From contig JAEUBA010000005.1 in assembly GCA_018257865.1 (NCBI GenBank), positions 674,952 through 738,951 on the forward strand: DNA of 64,000 nt, written 5' to 3'. Position 1 is the first letter of the stretch. Each line of letters starts with the position of its first letter. This document shows positions 22,047 through 32,487 of the stretch, piece by piece. The stretch comes from Stereocaulon alpinum (taxonomy: Eukaryota > Ascomycota > Lecanoromycetes > Lecanorales > Stereocaulaceae). The translations under genes and the position numbers were made by a program. The notes under the pieces are model-generated. The model saw only the letters and a list, made by a program, of their open reading frames with translations, made no database searches and had not been told where the DNA came from.

Positions 22047-23193
22047 TAACATTGCATCAACGGAGCTTGTATATATGCATCATTACAAGGCGTTTGGGAC
22101 AGAACGCATGTTGCACACGGGAGTTGTGTTGGATATTTCGCGTTCGCTATGCCACATAGCGCAAAAGTGCATCCCCAGGGTATATACCTTCCCAATCGCC
22201 TTGCACCCCTACTCTTAATCCTCGGGTGAATTTGAATGCGTCCTCGCTCTACCATACTATTGCGCTTGCCCTGGCCGCTGCACATCTCCCTCATCTCCTC
22301 CATAGATCTGCTGCTGTAACACAATACTATACACGCTCGCCTTCAGTAGCGTACACACTAGACTCGTCTTCCGTTCCAGCATCCGCAGTCCATCAAGTAC
22401 TTCCGCTGTGGGCCGTTCGGCAAGGGAGGAGAGGACGGTCGAGAGCTGTGGAGCAACAGTATCAGCATCATGTCAACTGGAACGAGGTATCCTACAAATT
22501 GGGTAGGTGAGTGAACCCACTTTGTTCAGGTTGGTGAGTAGGAGGGTATATTCATTGAGGACTTCTTGTTCGAGCGGACTGCACACCGTGGCTTGGTTCG
22601 AGGGCGGTAATGGGTCGGCCATTGGGCCGCGCCGCTCTTGTCAAAGCTTCTGGACAGTCAAGGATCGGAGTAGAGGCGTAAGCTGTGATGAGCAGTGATA
22701 TGAAGCATTTAGAAGAGGCACGCGCGGCTTGGCGCGATTGCTTGGCTGTTTACTTTGTTCAGTGGAGCCAGGGAGAGTTCACAGTTGCGCTTGTACACCA
22801 CGATAAATGGGTGCCCCGTCTAGACTCTGAGTCCCAAAATTCACGATTTATGTTAATTATCCTTTTTACAGCCAATGTGCCTTGCCCCGTCTGACATTGA
22901 TGACCTTGCATACAGTGCGCTGCCAAGATCTGAAGCCTGATCATGCAGGCAGGGGGCGGGGCAGCCTCAAGATTAGGCATCGGTAGGACGCAGATGGCGA
23001 CTCTCGGGATACCGCACTCCTCTTTTGGTTATCCTTACTTCTGGTTTGTGCGTTGTATTGCTACTAGACACTGTGGCTCTGTCTTAGTGGTCTAGATCCT
23101 ACATACTCTGTCTCCTGCAACTCGCCGTTCCTGCCTCTATAGCGCGATATTTGCATTATGTCCTGAACATGTCAGGTCCTCTAGTGCCTTCCA
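22047..23193. other. Intergenic region, no gene recognised
   Basis: About 1.15 kb between uS5m and the next plus-strand gene. It holds the 3' end of uS5m and the promoter and leader of the 800-residue unknown. Several short plus-strand frames (22226-22510, 22507-22698, 22685-22894) lack motifs and splice logic. Confidence 0.55.
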
Positions 23194-25596
23194 ATGGCCC
23201 TGCAAACTTTTCCTCAGCAAGGTTCCGTTGACTGGGTAGCTTTGTCAAACACCAGCGTGCAGTTCTCTGTTGCGGTGCTCGCACGGCTCTCAAAAGCGGG
23301 CATCGACGGTCTCACTCTTCAGATTGGGAGGGCAATTTGCTGTAACTTCGCACTTGAGCCACATGCGCAGGAACGAATATGTGAAGCCATCTCCAAGCTC
23401 AAAAAATACGGCTCTTACAAGAACTTGATTTGGTTTGGCTTTGGCATCAAGGACGTCGTGACAGACCTTGCAGACACCGAAGAGGGCCTCACTCTAGTAG
23501 CCGTATGTGCTGCCTTGTCGACCACTTATGACTCTACGTTCGCTGCGAGGGTCATCAGGGAGCTTTGTGTGCTCTGCAAAGCTCCTCAACCGTTTACTCC
23601 CGCTTTTCATCAGTGGAAGTCCCTTGTGGATCTATGTACTGGCATATTGACGTCTGCGCATTTTGTTGTCATCGCCAACGGTTTCCGTCGCCTCATCTCC
23701 GGCCATGCCAGCAACATCGCTGAACGTCACACGCCAACGACGCATGCAGCGCTTGCCGATGCTATATTGACACTTGCCCGGATTTCCAAACGCAATCTAA
23801 TCAATGCCACCTTTTCCGGTGGGGTAGATTGCGCCTGGCTTGCAGCATTCGCGGAATGGATCTTAGTCTTGGACGTCGGACTCTGTGACTCAAATGGAAA
23901 TTTTGTTTATCGGTCACGAGGCAGGGCAGATTCAGTCCCTCAAGTGACAATTATACTACCCACCACAATCACAAGGCTACGTCAGGAAGTTTCGCTCAAA
24001 AGCAAAGCATTTTTACTCCCGAGTGGTCAAACGTTACTTCAGAAAGACCCTGCTCTTCGCGGAGTAGACGTTTTAAACTGGCAGGGGTCGTGGCCGACGA
24101 TCCTGCATGACGTTTTCCGTGGACACATCGATAAAGCTTTAAGTGGCCAGACTGGACACTACTTCGCCATGTATATGACTTGCGTATCTTTGTTACCTAT
24201 GTCTGCTCGCAAGGACAATAGACATGGGTATGGCCAAAGACCAGACTTTGTAAACCACCCTGTCAACCCTCTCATTTGGGCTCAGCGCAGCGCCATAGGT
24301 CCACAATTCATCAACTTCGCTGCACGGCGCTTGCCAGAACTTGCCACGTGTCTCTCCGAAAAGCCAGTCATAGTCAGCGAAGAGTCTCTCGATGAACAGG
24401 GACACCTTGCAGTCAGCTCGATTGAGGCCGTATGTTCATGTCCCTACCATATGCCAAACGGCAAGGGGCTCGAGGGAGATGATGAAGTCTGTCTTCGAAC
24501 CATGTTAGAGACTATAACCATATTCCTTTGGATATTGGTCAACTGCGACATTGACGAGGATGTTCCTCCTTCCATTACCGGTCTGATCAATCTGTACGCT
24601 TGGCAGTCTCACGCCAACAAGTCTTCGAGCTCAGTATCTAGAACGTTCTACAATTCAATCTTGGGCTGTGACTTTCCAGTATTGGGCATCGACATGGTCT
24701 TTCACGTACTTTCAGGAGTCTCGATTTCCGGCACTCCTCCCAACCATGAATCGTTACCCACCACTGATCGGCTAGCCAGGGTTGGGAACGGAATTTGTGT
24801 CTACCATTACGCTGTCGAAGATCCAACTTTACCTCCAGAGTCTATTTTCAGGTTACGCGTTGTTCAAGGTTATATCAGTTGCTCCGGTCTTCGATACAAG
24901 GAGCTCTGTGGAGTGGAAGGGGCGTACGTCGATGAAGACATCCAACTCAGCGATATCTGTCATGAACCTGCATCACGCTCAGTACAAGCTATGGTGCAAG
25001 AGACCAACGATGATACACGTCTGGAGATGGCTTACTTGGTGCAGTATGTGAACAAAGTCGGTTACCCTTGCACCCATCGGCTGCATCTGCCATTTTTATT
25101 TCGGAAGTTACAACGAAAACTCCTGTATTTGTCTTGTCCTGGTAATTGTTCTTCAATCAATGGCCTGCATACCTGGACCGATTTCCCAGGTCGCTTCCCA
25201 AATAGGCCCATGCGGACCAGCCGAAAGGTTGACGAGAAATCCGTTCAGGAGGCGCGGAAGATGCTCAATAATCCCAAGAATGCTGCCAATACGTGGATAA
25301 TCATACGGAGTCCAGGAGTGTACAGCATTGTTATAGATCGGCCTTTCTTGCTCTATACATTGATCAGCCAGTCGATCATCTGCGTGATGCCCTTCCAAAA
25401 CTGCCTCGCCTGTATCATGCGAGTGGGAGAGAGCATGTTTACGTATTCACAAATCCATGAAGTAGGGAGTGAAGAAACGACTGAAGCCGAGGATATCGAA
25501 AGGTTTTATAGAGGTACCGCAACAATCGAGACGTCTGACAACGAGATGGTGGTCATTCCGTGGACCGAGAGCGAGCCGATACAAGAGCTGAGTTGA
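23194..25596 (+). CDS. Large fungal protein of unknown function, 800 aa
   Basis: A long single frame with normal gene-like codon use. I do not recognise a characterised domain, but the N-terminal 200 residues (LSNTSVQFSVAVLARL, GRAICCNFALEPHAQERI, KYGSYKNLIWFGFGIKDVV, AALSTTYDSTFAARVIREL) match a pattern I associate with an expanded family of uncharacterised filamentous-ascomycete proteins. The middle contains cysteine/histidine pairs (CSCPYHM, GYPCTHRLHL, LSCPGNCSS) that could bind a metal, and hydrophobic segments without a clear membrane topology. Near the end a second open frame (25560-25823) overlaps in another phase. An intron with donor GTACCG near 25516 and an acceptor near 25590 would join them and replace the last residues, so the true C-terminus is uncertain. 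Function is not inferable from sequence. Confidence 0.7.
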   Translation: MALQTFPQQGSVDWVALSNTSVQFSVAVLARLSKAGIDGLTLQIGRAICCNFALEPHAQERICEAISKLKKYGSYKNLIWFGFGIKDVVTDLADTEEGLTLVAVCAALSTTYDSTFAARVIRELCVLCKAPQPFTPAFHQWKSLVDLCTGILTSAHFVVIANGFRRLISGHASNIAERHTPTTHAALADAILTLARISKRNLINATFSGGVDCAWLAAFAEWILVLDVGLCDSNGNFVYRSRGRADSVPQVTIILPTTITRLRQEVSLKSKAFLLPSGQTLLQKDPALRGVDVLNWQGSWPTILHDVFRGHIDKALSGQTGHYFAMYMTCVSLLPMSARKDNRHGYGQRPDFVNHPVNPLIWAQRSAIGPQFINFAARRLPELATCLSEKPVIVSEESLDEQGHLAVSSIEAVCSCPYHMPNGKGLEGDDEVCLRTMLETITIFLWILVNCDIDEDVPPSITGLINLYAWQSHANKSSSSVSRTFYNSILGCDFPVLGIDMVFHVLSGVSISGTPPNHESLPTTDRLARVGNGICVYHYAVEDPTLPPESIFRLRVVQGYISCSGLRYKELCGVEGAYVDEDIQLSDICHEPASRSVQAMVQETNDDTRLEMAYLVQYVNKVGYPCTHRLHLPFLFRKLQRKLLYLSCPGNCSSINGLHTWTDFPGRFPNRPMRTSRKVDEKSVQEARKMLNNPKNAANTWIIIRSPGVYSIVIDRPFLLYTLISQSIICVMPFQNCLACIMRVGESMFTYSQIHEVGSEETTEAEDIERFYRGTATIETSDNEMVVIPWTESEPIQELS

Positions 25597-25823
25597 AGCC
25601 TTCAAAGCTCGAGATAACTACTAGCGACATGATGAAAGAAGAACTGTTGATGGCCATCAGCAGTCCAGGGATCTCAGTGCTTGGAATAGGCGACGGCCGA
25701 AGTCTCCATCTTGTCATCTCTGAGCACACCATGATTGCTCTCACCTTTAATGTGAAACACGAGAGTCTGATTGCACATGCAGGAAAAGTTAGCCACGTTA
25801 ATTACGACATATCTGAAATGTAA

Positions 25824-27029
25824 AAGCATCTCTTCTATATCTATAACGTACACGAATTAGCAAAAGCCACGCTCTATCAATCGCACAGATGACACCCCCA
25901 CTTTTCACATCTAACCTCCTCAAATGCTGTGCAAACTAGTACCATACACCAGAATCACCAACTATATACAGCAGACCTAACAGCCTACTTCACATCCACA
26001 CAAACAAAACGAATACTCCAGGACACGAGTCACAGATCTATTCTCTGCACAGATACATACATACCTCATCCACCTTCAAAATCAGCTGTAGACGCACAAA
26101 CGAGAAAAAATAACCACTTTACTTCACTTCATCACAATCGCTAAGATAGATACCCGTTCTCAGATCCCATCCATCCATCCCTATACCCAAATATCCCAAT
26201 CACAGCGCCCCCCTGTCTTTGTCTTGTCTTCATACCTTACCTGATTTCTATCACCATTCTCACACTACCTCACCTCACCCCACATCACCACCCTCTCCAC
26301 ATCCACATCCGCATCCTCCCCACATCCTCTTCAACAACAAAACTTCCTCTTCACATCCGAAAATTTTACAGCCTGCAGTTTTTCGTATACAGTACAATCC
26401 TTCCACTTTGACCCCTGTATTTGAGAACTCGCATGAGTTGTATTAGCGATATAGATATAGGTAGGTAACCCGTCCTCAAACTAATGCGAGTGTGCTTTTA
26501 GTTAGCTTCACCTCACTTTACTTCACACTCGCTCTCGATAGCTATAGAATCTACTTCCCATCTTCGCCGGGGAGTTGTGGAAAGGGGGGAGATGGTTTTA
26601 TGGAGGGTAGAGGGTAGATGGGGGTTGTATTTGTTCTGGGATGGGATGGGAAGATGGGATGGGAGGGAAGTAGAGGTTTAGTTTCGTCTGAGGATGAGTA
26701 TAGGGAGAACATAGAAAGCAAGTAGCTAGCTCACAAGGTCAGGGTTGGTCCGGGGAATTAAGGAGGTGGAGGATATGGGATATTATTATAGTGCGTGAAT
26801 AGGCTTCTGCACGATCTTTCGAGGAGTCCAGAGATTCAAACGAAGGAGGAAACCTGGCATGTGAAATATGAACAGTGCTCCGAAATGATCAGCACATCAG
26901 ACACAACCAGCCCATTCAGTTTATATCGTAATAAAGACAGTACATCTCATCGTATCGTACAAGGCGTTGCTTCCTGCGCAAGCCAGATCTAACCCCTCTA
27001 TCCCCCTTGCGAGCAAGCCACCCCTTTCA
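25824..27029. other. Low-complexity intergenic region downstream of nrc-2
   Basis: About 1.2 kb. The part from 25850 to 26400 is pyrimidine/CA-rich with CACCTC-type repeats. The part from 26570 to 26680 is purine- and G-rich. As nrc-2 is on the minus strand, its 3' UTR should extend leftwards into this stretch. No coding frame looks real. Confidence 0.55.
26638..26667 (+). repeat. G-rich tract with G-quadruplex pattern
   Basis: The plus strand has six runs of three G separated by 1-5 bases (GGGAT repeats with AAGAT and A spacers). This fits the G3+N1-7 quadruplex pattern. It lies in the 3' flank of nrc-2, on the strand opposite to its transcript. Confidence 0.55.
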
Positions 27030-29216
27030 TCACCGCCTCCTCATAGTTCCAGTCCCGGTCCCGTTCCCGCCTCCGCCACCAGCATCTTGCTCTTGATGTC
27101 CATGGTCTTCCCCGTCATGATGTAGTGTGACACTGTTGAATTCTTCAAATGGATCTGCTAGTTCCCCAGCAGGGGTAGCAATGCCGCTGTCAAGTGGTAC
27201 TCCTTTTAGCACCGAGCCTGGCAGTCCCATGATCCCATCCTTCGATACACCACCAACTCCATTCCCCATATCCATACTACTTGCGCTTTCCTTGACGTTG
27301 CGGAAATTTACCGTGTCAATGGCCCGGCCTTGGTGGGGTATCATGGGGGGCTTCATGTGCCGGAGGAGAGCCCATTGGGTTGTGCGGAAGAAGGGGTGGG
27401 TCTTTACGTCTGAGGCGCCTGCGCGGGAACCGATGCGGCGGAGTTCGTCTTTTATGAGGAGTTTGCGGATGAGAGACTTGCAGAGGCTAGACGGAGAAGT
27501 TAGCGATGGCATCTCGGCTTGGGCATGGGTGTGGAAGCTTACTTTGATATTTGCGGTGCACCCGAGTGCTCGGGGAACGGTACATCGTCTCGGAGGATAT
27601 TTGCAAACGTTTGATTTCGACTTTTGCCCTTAAATGGAGTAGTGCCGAAGAGCATTTCGTAGACCAGTATCCCAAGTGTCCACCAGTCTACTGCGCTTGT
27701 GTGACCACAGCCTTTGATGACTTCTGGCGCTATATATTCCTCTGTCCCCACAAAGGAATTTGTCCTGAAGTTCGCTATACACGACTTGGTGTCGATAGTT
27801 GGTAATGATGTGGGAGTGGCACCGTTGCGGCCAACTATCATAGTAGGAGCGCCGCCAGGGCCTGATTGTTTTGACAGGTCAAAGTCCGACAACATGATAT
27901 GACCGGACTGATGGAGGAGGATATCTGGAGTCATCAGCCTCAAGCGCTCGAGGGGAGGGAATAGAGCTTACTTTCGGGTTTCAGATCTCGGTATATGAAC
28001 CCCATTAAGTGGAGGTACTCGAGTGCTGCGGTAACCTCGGCTGCGTAGAACCTCGCGTCGTCTTCAGGTATGCATTTCCCAGGCCGTGTTTGCAGGGCTA
28101 TGTCTATCAGCATCGGGTTATCAATCTCGGACATCAGACTGACCCCTAAAGAATTCCCCTCCACTGCAGTATTCCATGCACAGATATAGATGGTCCTCTG
28201 ACTGAAACGAGTGATAGAGAGTAACGATGAAGGGGTGATTGCTGGTGGCCAGGATCTCTTGCTCTGCTAATGCACGCTTGATCTTATTTCGTTTGATCAT
28301 CTCCTTCTTACTTAGGACTGTGCAAGGATTAGCATCACAATTGCAATGCATCGACGGCCAAAGTACCTTTCATCGCGTATAATCTACTCGACCGCTTCTC
28401 TCGCACTAGATACACCTTCCCAACGTCTCCCTTGCCTATAAGCTTGATTTTGTCAAAGCTTGCGGGTCCGACTTCCACTTCTCTGACCTTTATTGAATTC
28501 GAGCTGTATGTTCTCCGAAACGCTATTGACTGCCGCAGCTGTCCAGGAGAGGGCAATTTGCCATCTGCATCCGGTATCGGGAGCATATGTCCCTTGTTGT
28601 GGTCAACCATGCTCAATGACGAGTCGTCTCCATTTTGCGCCAGGGGTTCCTTGCCTAGGTCTGCGGTTGATGGCCTGTCACCCGACTTGGAGGTCTGGAA
28701 GAGTCCCTGGGCATTCGGGGCAGAAGCTACTCTTCGCAACTTCCGAGCCAACTCCTCCCTTCCTGCCGCCGTAGCTTGATCATTTGCACCACTCACTGCT
28801 TCCACCTGGGTATACTGTGGACTATCCGGTGGCGATGGAGGCACGCTGTCGTTGTTGTGATGCCTTAATGCAGGGGGTCCTTGGTGTGCAAAGTATGGAT
28901 TGGCCAGGGCTGTGGGTGACATGGCATTCTCCAATGGATCCCCCTCGCTTGCCACAGTCGTCGATCTGTTCCGAGTTATGCCACCGAGGAAGCGCGATTG
29001 TCTGACGGATTTAGACTCGGATTTTGGGGTTGGTAGGCCATTGTCGCTATGTAGGGAGGAATTGCTGGAGCTGTTGATGCGGAAGAAGTTCTTGATTCTT
29101 TGGGGAAGATCTTTTGAGCTGGTGGTTTGCTTGGACGAGTTGGACATGCCGGAGAAATTTCGTTTTTCGTTGTGTACCGTCGAGGTGTTCGAAGAGGAGC
29201 TGAAAAGCTGCGTCAT
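27030..29216 (-). CDS. nrc-2: AGC-family protein kinase NRC-2 / Fpk1-type
   Basis: Five exons (29216-28367, 28317-28144, 28097-27972, 27924-27543, 27486-27030) with introns of 49, 46, 47 and 56 nt give 662 residues. The first 250 residues are Ser/Pro-rich and disordered. The kinase domain follows, with glycine loop GKGDVGKV (261-268), lysine YAMK (283), YRDLKPEN (377-384) and the activation-segment DFD (397-399) instead of DFG. DFD is normal for this subfamily. A long insert precedes FVGTEEYIAPEV, and DWWTLGILVYEML and a C-terminal extension with HPFF follow. In Neurospora, nrc-2 mutants conidiate constitutively; yeast Fpk1/Kin82 phosphorylate lipid flippases at the plasma membrane. The tail is Gly/Thr-rich. 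Every exon border falls inside conserved kinase text, so the model is well constrained. Confidence 0.95.
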
Positions 29217-29989
29217 GCTGAGAGCTCGATCAGAGAGCCTCTAGCTCAAATAGAGTTAAGACCACCTTAGGAAGTGGAATAGGGTTGTAGAACTTTGCTT
29301 CTCCGAGTAGGAACGTAGGTCAATGGACTGGTGGAACCATGTTTGGTCTGTAATGGCCGAGGAGCCTGTTCGTGGCGCGAACAATGATGGTGAGATATCT
29401 TCTAATCGATCTGGCGTATCGAGGTCAGGCTGACTGTTGTGGTGGACGTAAGGGAGTGTGGGACTTCTTTGTAGATACAAAGGTACCTCGTGCCGGGTTG
29501 CTTGCTAATTCAACTGACAGGGGTTCGGGTCCGAAGCTTTTTGTGTTATAGAACTAGAGCAGGGTGGCGCAGACTGATTCACTTCCGTTTCAAATTACTC
29601 CAGAATTTATAGTCCACTTTTGTTAGGCATTCATCTGGCAGTCGATGTGATAGTAGTGTCTACAGAGACGTGGAAAGGCAAAGGCAAAGGGAAAGTGCCT
29701 GGTAGGAGTACCTATGATCGATCACTTCTCCATGCGCCCAATCGCACCGCCTGCTGCGGGGTAAGTCCTTCACGGGCAATCACCTGCTCTGGGAAGCTGT
29801 CTAAGGGGCTCTCCAGGGTCCTCACCAGCACTCTAGGCGAGAACTCCGCCCATTTCGTTTAATGCTGAGCCGCTAAGAGATTGAATGGTAAGTGGATATC
29901 GATAGCAACATGAACGACATGAGTCGTGACAACTCAGCACAGCATAAGTGCATCCTCGTGATATACATTTCACCGGCCTTAGCCCAACG
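29217..29989. other. Intergenic region between nrc-2 and ARP3
   Basis: About 770 bp holding the promoter and leader of nrc-2 and the 3' end of ARP3. No further gene seen. Confidence 0.6.
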
Positions 29990-31582
29990 TTACGTACTAC
30001 CTGGCCCACCTATCAGATTGAATCTTCTGACAATACTCGGCCCAACCTCGTCATACTCTGCCTTCGTATGACAGTAACTGCGAAATTCAGGGGTCTGGCC
30101 CAGTAGACTGCCTCCGAACCACGGCCCATGCTTCTGCCTCTTATGCGTTACCACCTGTACCTCCAAGCCGCCACTCTTCTTTCCGCCGCTTCGCACTTCT
30201 GATGCTCGTATCCTTGCGTCGACCATATGCTTGATGTCGCGCTGTAATCGCCGCCCAAAGTCCTTGTATAATGTTGAACCACCAGAGAGAACGATGTTCT
30301 TGTAGAGGCCTCTGCGAACGTCAATGGGTGAGGACTGGATGACGCCGTCGACGACTGTGGGCAGCGGAGTCAGGAAGTCCGAAGAGTAAATTTCAGGGTT
30401 GAAGAAGATCTCGGGTGCCAGAAAGCGTTCATAGCCCACATCTACTGTCACACTCCGGCCGTTCGGCGATGTGACTGTATGCTTGAGGAATCGATCAGGC
30501 TCTCTGTCAAATCGTGAAAACTCTTTAACAATATCCGGGCACACATAGCAGTATTCTTCCTTGACTCGTTCTGCCGTTTTCAGACTGCTGTCTGGTTCTC
30601 CGCGATCTCGCATTAAAGACTGCACAAAATATGTAATATCTCGCCCTGCAATTGGTATGCTTTTGATGGAGCTACCGATGACGTAGCCTTCTGCAACTGG
30701 TATAACATGGGTTACTCCATCTCCAGAGTCTATCACAGTACCGGTCAATGAGCGATCTGTTACTTTCGAAGATGTCCATGATGCTGCCAGCGCGAGCACG
30801 GCTTGTACAGCGATGTAGAGGCCAGCACAGTTGAAGGACTCGAACATAATTTCGGCGGTATTCTCTCGGTTCTCGGGAGGGTTCAATGGCTGCAAGAGAT
30901 TAGTTCCCAGTCATGGTAAATCACATGGATTGTATTACCGGTTCGGTGAGGAGGAAATAATGATCTTCAGGTTCAACACGTAGGTATTTGAATATCGAAT
31001 TGGACCAAAAGCGTTCCATGTGATCCTGTATCACCAGTCAATGAGCGAGTACCGTTGGTCGTCCACAATAGCCTACCCAGTTCTCGACCTGTCCGTGCCG
31101 TACAGGATAGTGTATACCATAGCCTAAGTCACAGTCAATACCCTCACTGTACTTGGCTAAGCCTCTATCGCTGTATACCAGGTCCACTGGCTGCGGCCAA
31201 GGCCTCGTCGCCAATGAAGAAGTCGAGATCTTCGGTGCCTCTTTTAGCTGACAGTGCGCCTCCCTGCCCTGTTCCTCCTGTGAGGAAAGATGGCTTATTT
31301 GCAACAGCTGGTCTTCCTGATCCAGAGCCACTTGTTCCGCCTGCTGCTCCCTTCGTTGCGATTGCCGTAGGGAAGACGAATGAGGGAGAGTCGTTGCCAG
31401 CAAATCCTAGGGTATATCAGCTTGAGTTGAGGACACGATGGGCCAAGCGTAGGACGAACCAAGCTTGGAGAACCCGGTACCGCTGTACTGGCATCAGCTC
31501 ATTTTTCTCCAAGTACTAGCTCAAGTGTTGATTGTTAGGCAACTTACTTGTCCATGACAACGGCGGGGGTTTGGGAGGCCAT
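29990..31582 (-). CDS. arp3: Actin-related protein 3 (Arp2/3 complex)
   Basis: Six exons (31582-31548, 31482-31460, 31406-31179, 31123-31077, 31025-30939, 30889-29990) with introns of 65, 53, 55, 51 and 49 nt give 439 residues. Exon 2 is only 23 nt and exon 4 only 47 nt. The start MASQTPAVVMDNGTG is the Arp3 nucleotide-loop region. FAGNDSPSF, YGIHYPVRHGQVENWDHMER, FLLTEPPLNPPENRENTAEI, DSGDGVTH and VLSGGSTLYKDFGRRL complete the actin fold. A Gly/Ser-rich loop of about 30 residues (AAGGTSGSGSGRP) is the usual fungal insert. Arp3 forms the nucleation core with Arp2 and drives branched actin at endocytic patches and hyphal tips, a role taken from the family. Divergent from the SmF gene. Confidence 0.96.
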
Positions 31583-31864
31583 GACTGCGCAACTCTTCCA
31601 CTCGCAGCATACGATTAAATGGCTTGAGTCTAGCGCATACTCAGTCAGTAACAACGAGTCCTTGCGTGATTGCCATGACAAGCTACGCGCATGCAAACGG
31701 AGAGGGCTGAAGCAGTGTGGGATACCGCAAATCCCGCCTTGAGATACACGCGCGTCAAACGAGTACAGCGGCAGAATGTTCTTCCATCTCCGTTCAGAAA
31801 TCATGCCTTGTCCGCAGGAGCTCTTCTACTTCTATTATATGGATTTACAGTCTGTCTCTACAAA
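31583..31864. promoter_or_regulatory. Shared divergent promoter of ARP3 (-) and SmF (+)
   Basis: 282 bp lie between the two opposed start codons in this model. Both promoters must lie here. No specific site recognised. Confidence 0.5.
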
Positions 31865-32487
31865 ATGGCTGTAGGTGCTCGGAGCCATACCTGATGCGGA
31901 GGCTCATCTAGCTTCCTCAAATGTCATCCTGCCAACGGCTAACTTGTTACAGTCAGTCCCAGTAAACCCACGGCCTATGCTGCAGTCGCTGTATGTTAGC
32001 CTTCTACCCTGTCTCGCATTATACTCATGCTTCCCGTGCTTCCTCCTACTCCTCGTATTCTGGCGCCCCAGTCTCAACATACTTTCACTACATACAGTCC
32101 ATGCTAACCACGTTTGTCCCCCAGCGTCAACGAACCTGTGATAATACGTCTCAAATGGGGCCAAACCGAATACCATGGTCGCTTAATAAGCGTCGACTCG
32201 TATATGAACATACAGCTATCGAATACGGAGGAGTTCATTGATGGGAAGAGTACGGGTACCTTGGGCCAGGTTCTGATACGGTATGTGGATCACCTATTCA
32301 TCAGCATGTGAAGTCGCATGTAGACAGAGACGACAGATCTAGATGCTGCTAGTAAGGGCGACCTCTGCTAGCGAAGCTTATGACCTGAAGGAATAAGCTG
32401 ACTGACTGGGCTGACAGATGTAACAACGTCCTATGGATATCAGGCGCAAAGGGTACGAAGCAGGAGGATGTTTCTATGGATGGCTGA
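31865..32487 (+). CDS. smf1: Spliceosomal small nuclear ribonucleoprotein F (SmF)
   Basis: Four exons (31865-31870, 31953-31990, 32125-32280, 32418-32487) give 89 residues. Coding begins with only ATGGCT before a GTAGGT donor; an 82-nt intron with branch GGCTAAC leads to the conserved VPVNPRPMLQSL. The other introns are 134 and 137 nt. The Sm1 motif includes VIIRLKWGQTEYHGRLISVD and SYMNIQLSNTEEFIDG, and the Sm2 motif is GQVLIRCNNVLWISGAKG. SmF is one of seven Sm proteins that form the ring on U1, U2, U4 and U5 snRNA in the nucleus. Exons 2-4 are certain from similarity. The 6-nt first coding exon is the best available start but rests on splice-site logic alone. Confidence 0.9.

Noticed and set aside
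25929..26446. Short plus-strand frames in CA/CT-rich DNA
   Set aside because: Low-complexity composition explains the lack of stops; no protein-like signal.
27127..27633. 168-codon plus-strand frame across the nrc-2 3' end
   Set aside because: It is antisense to well-conserved kinase exons and has no motif of its own.
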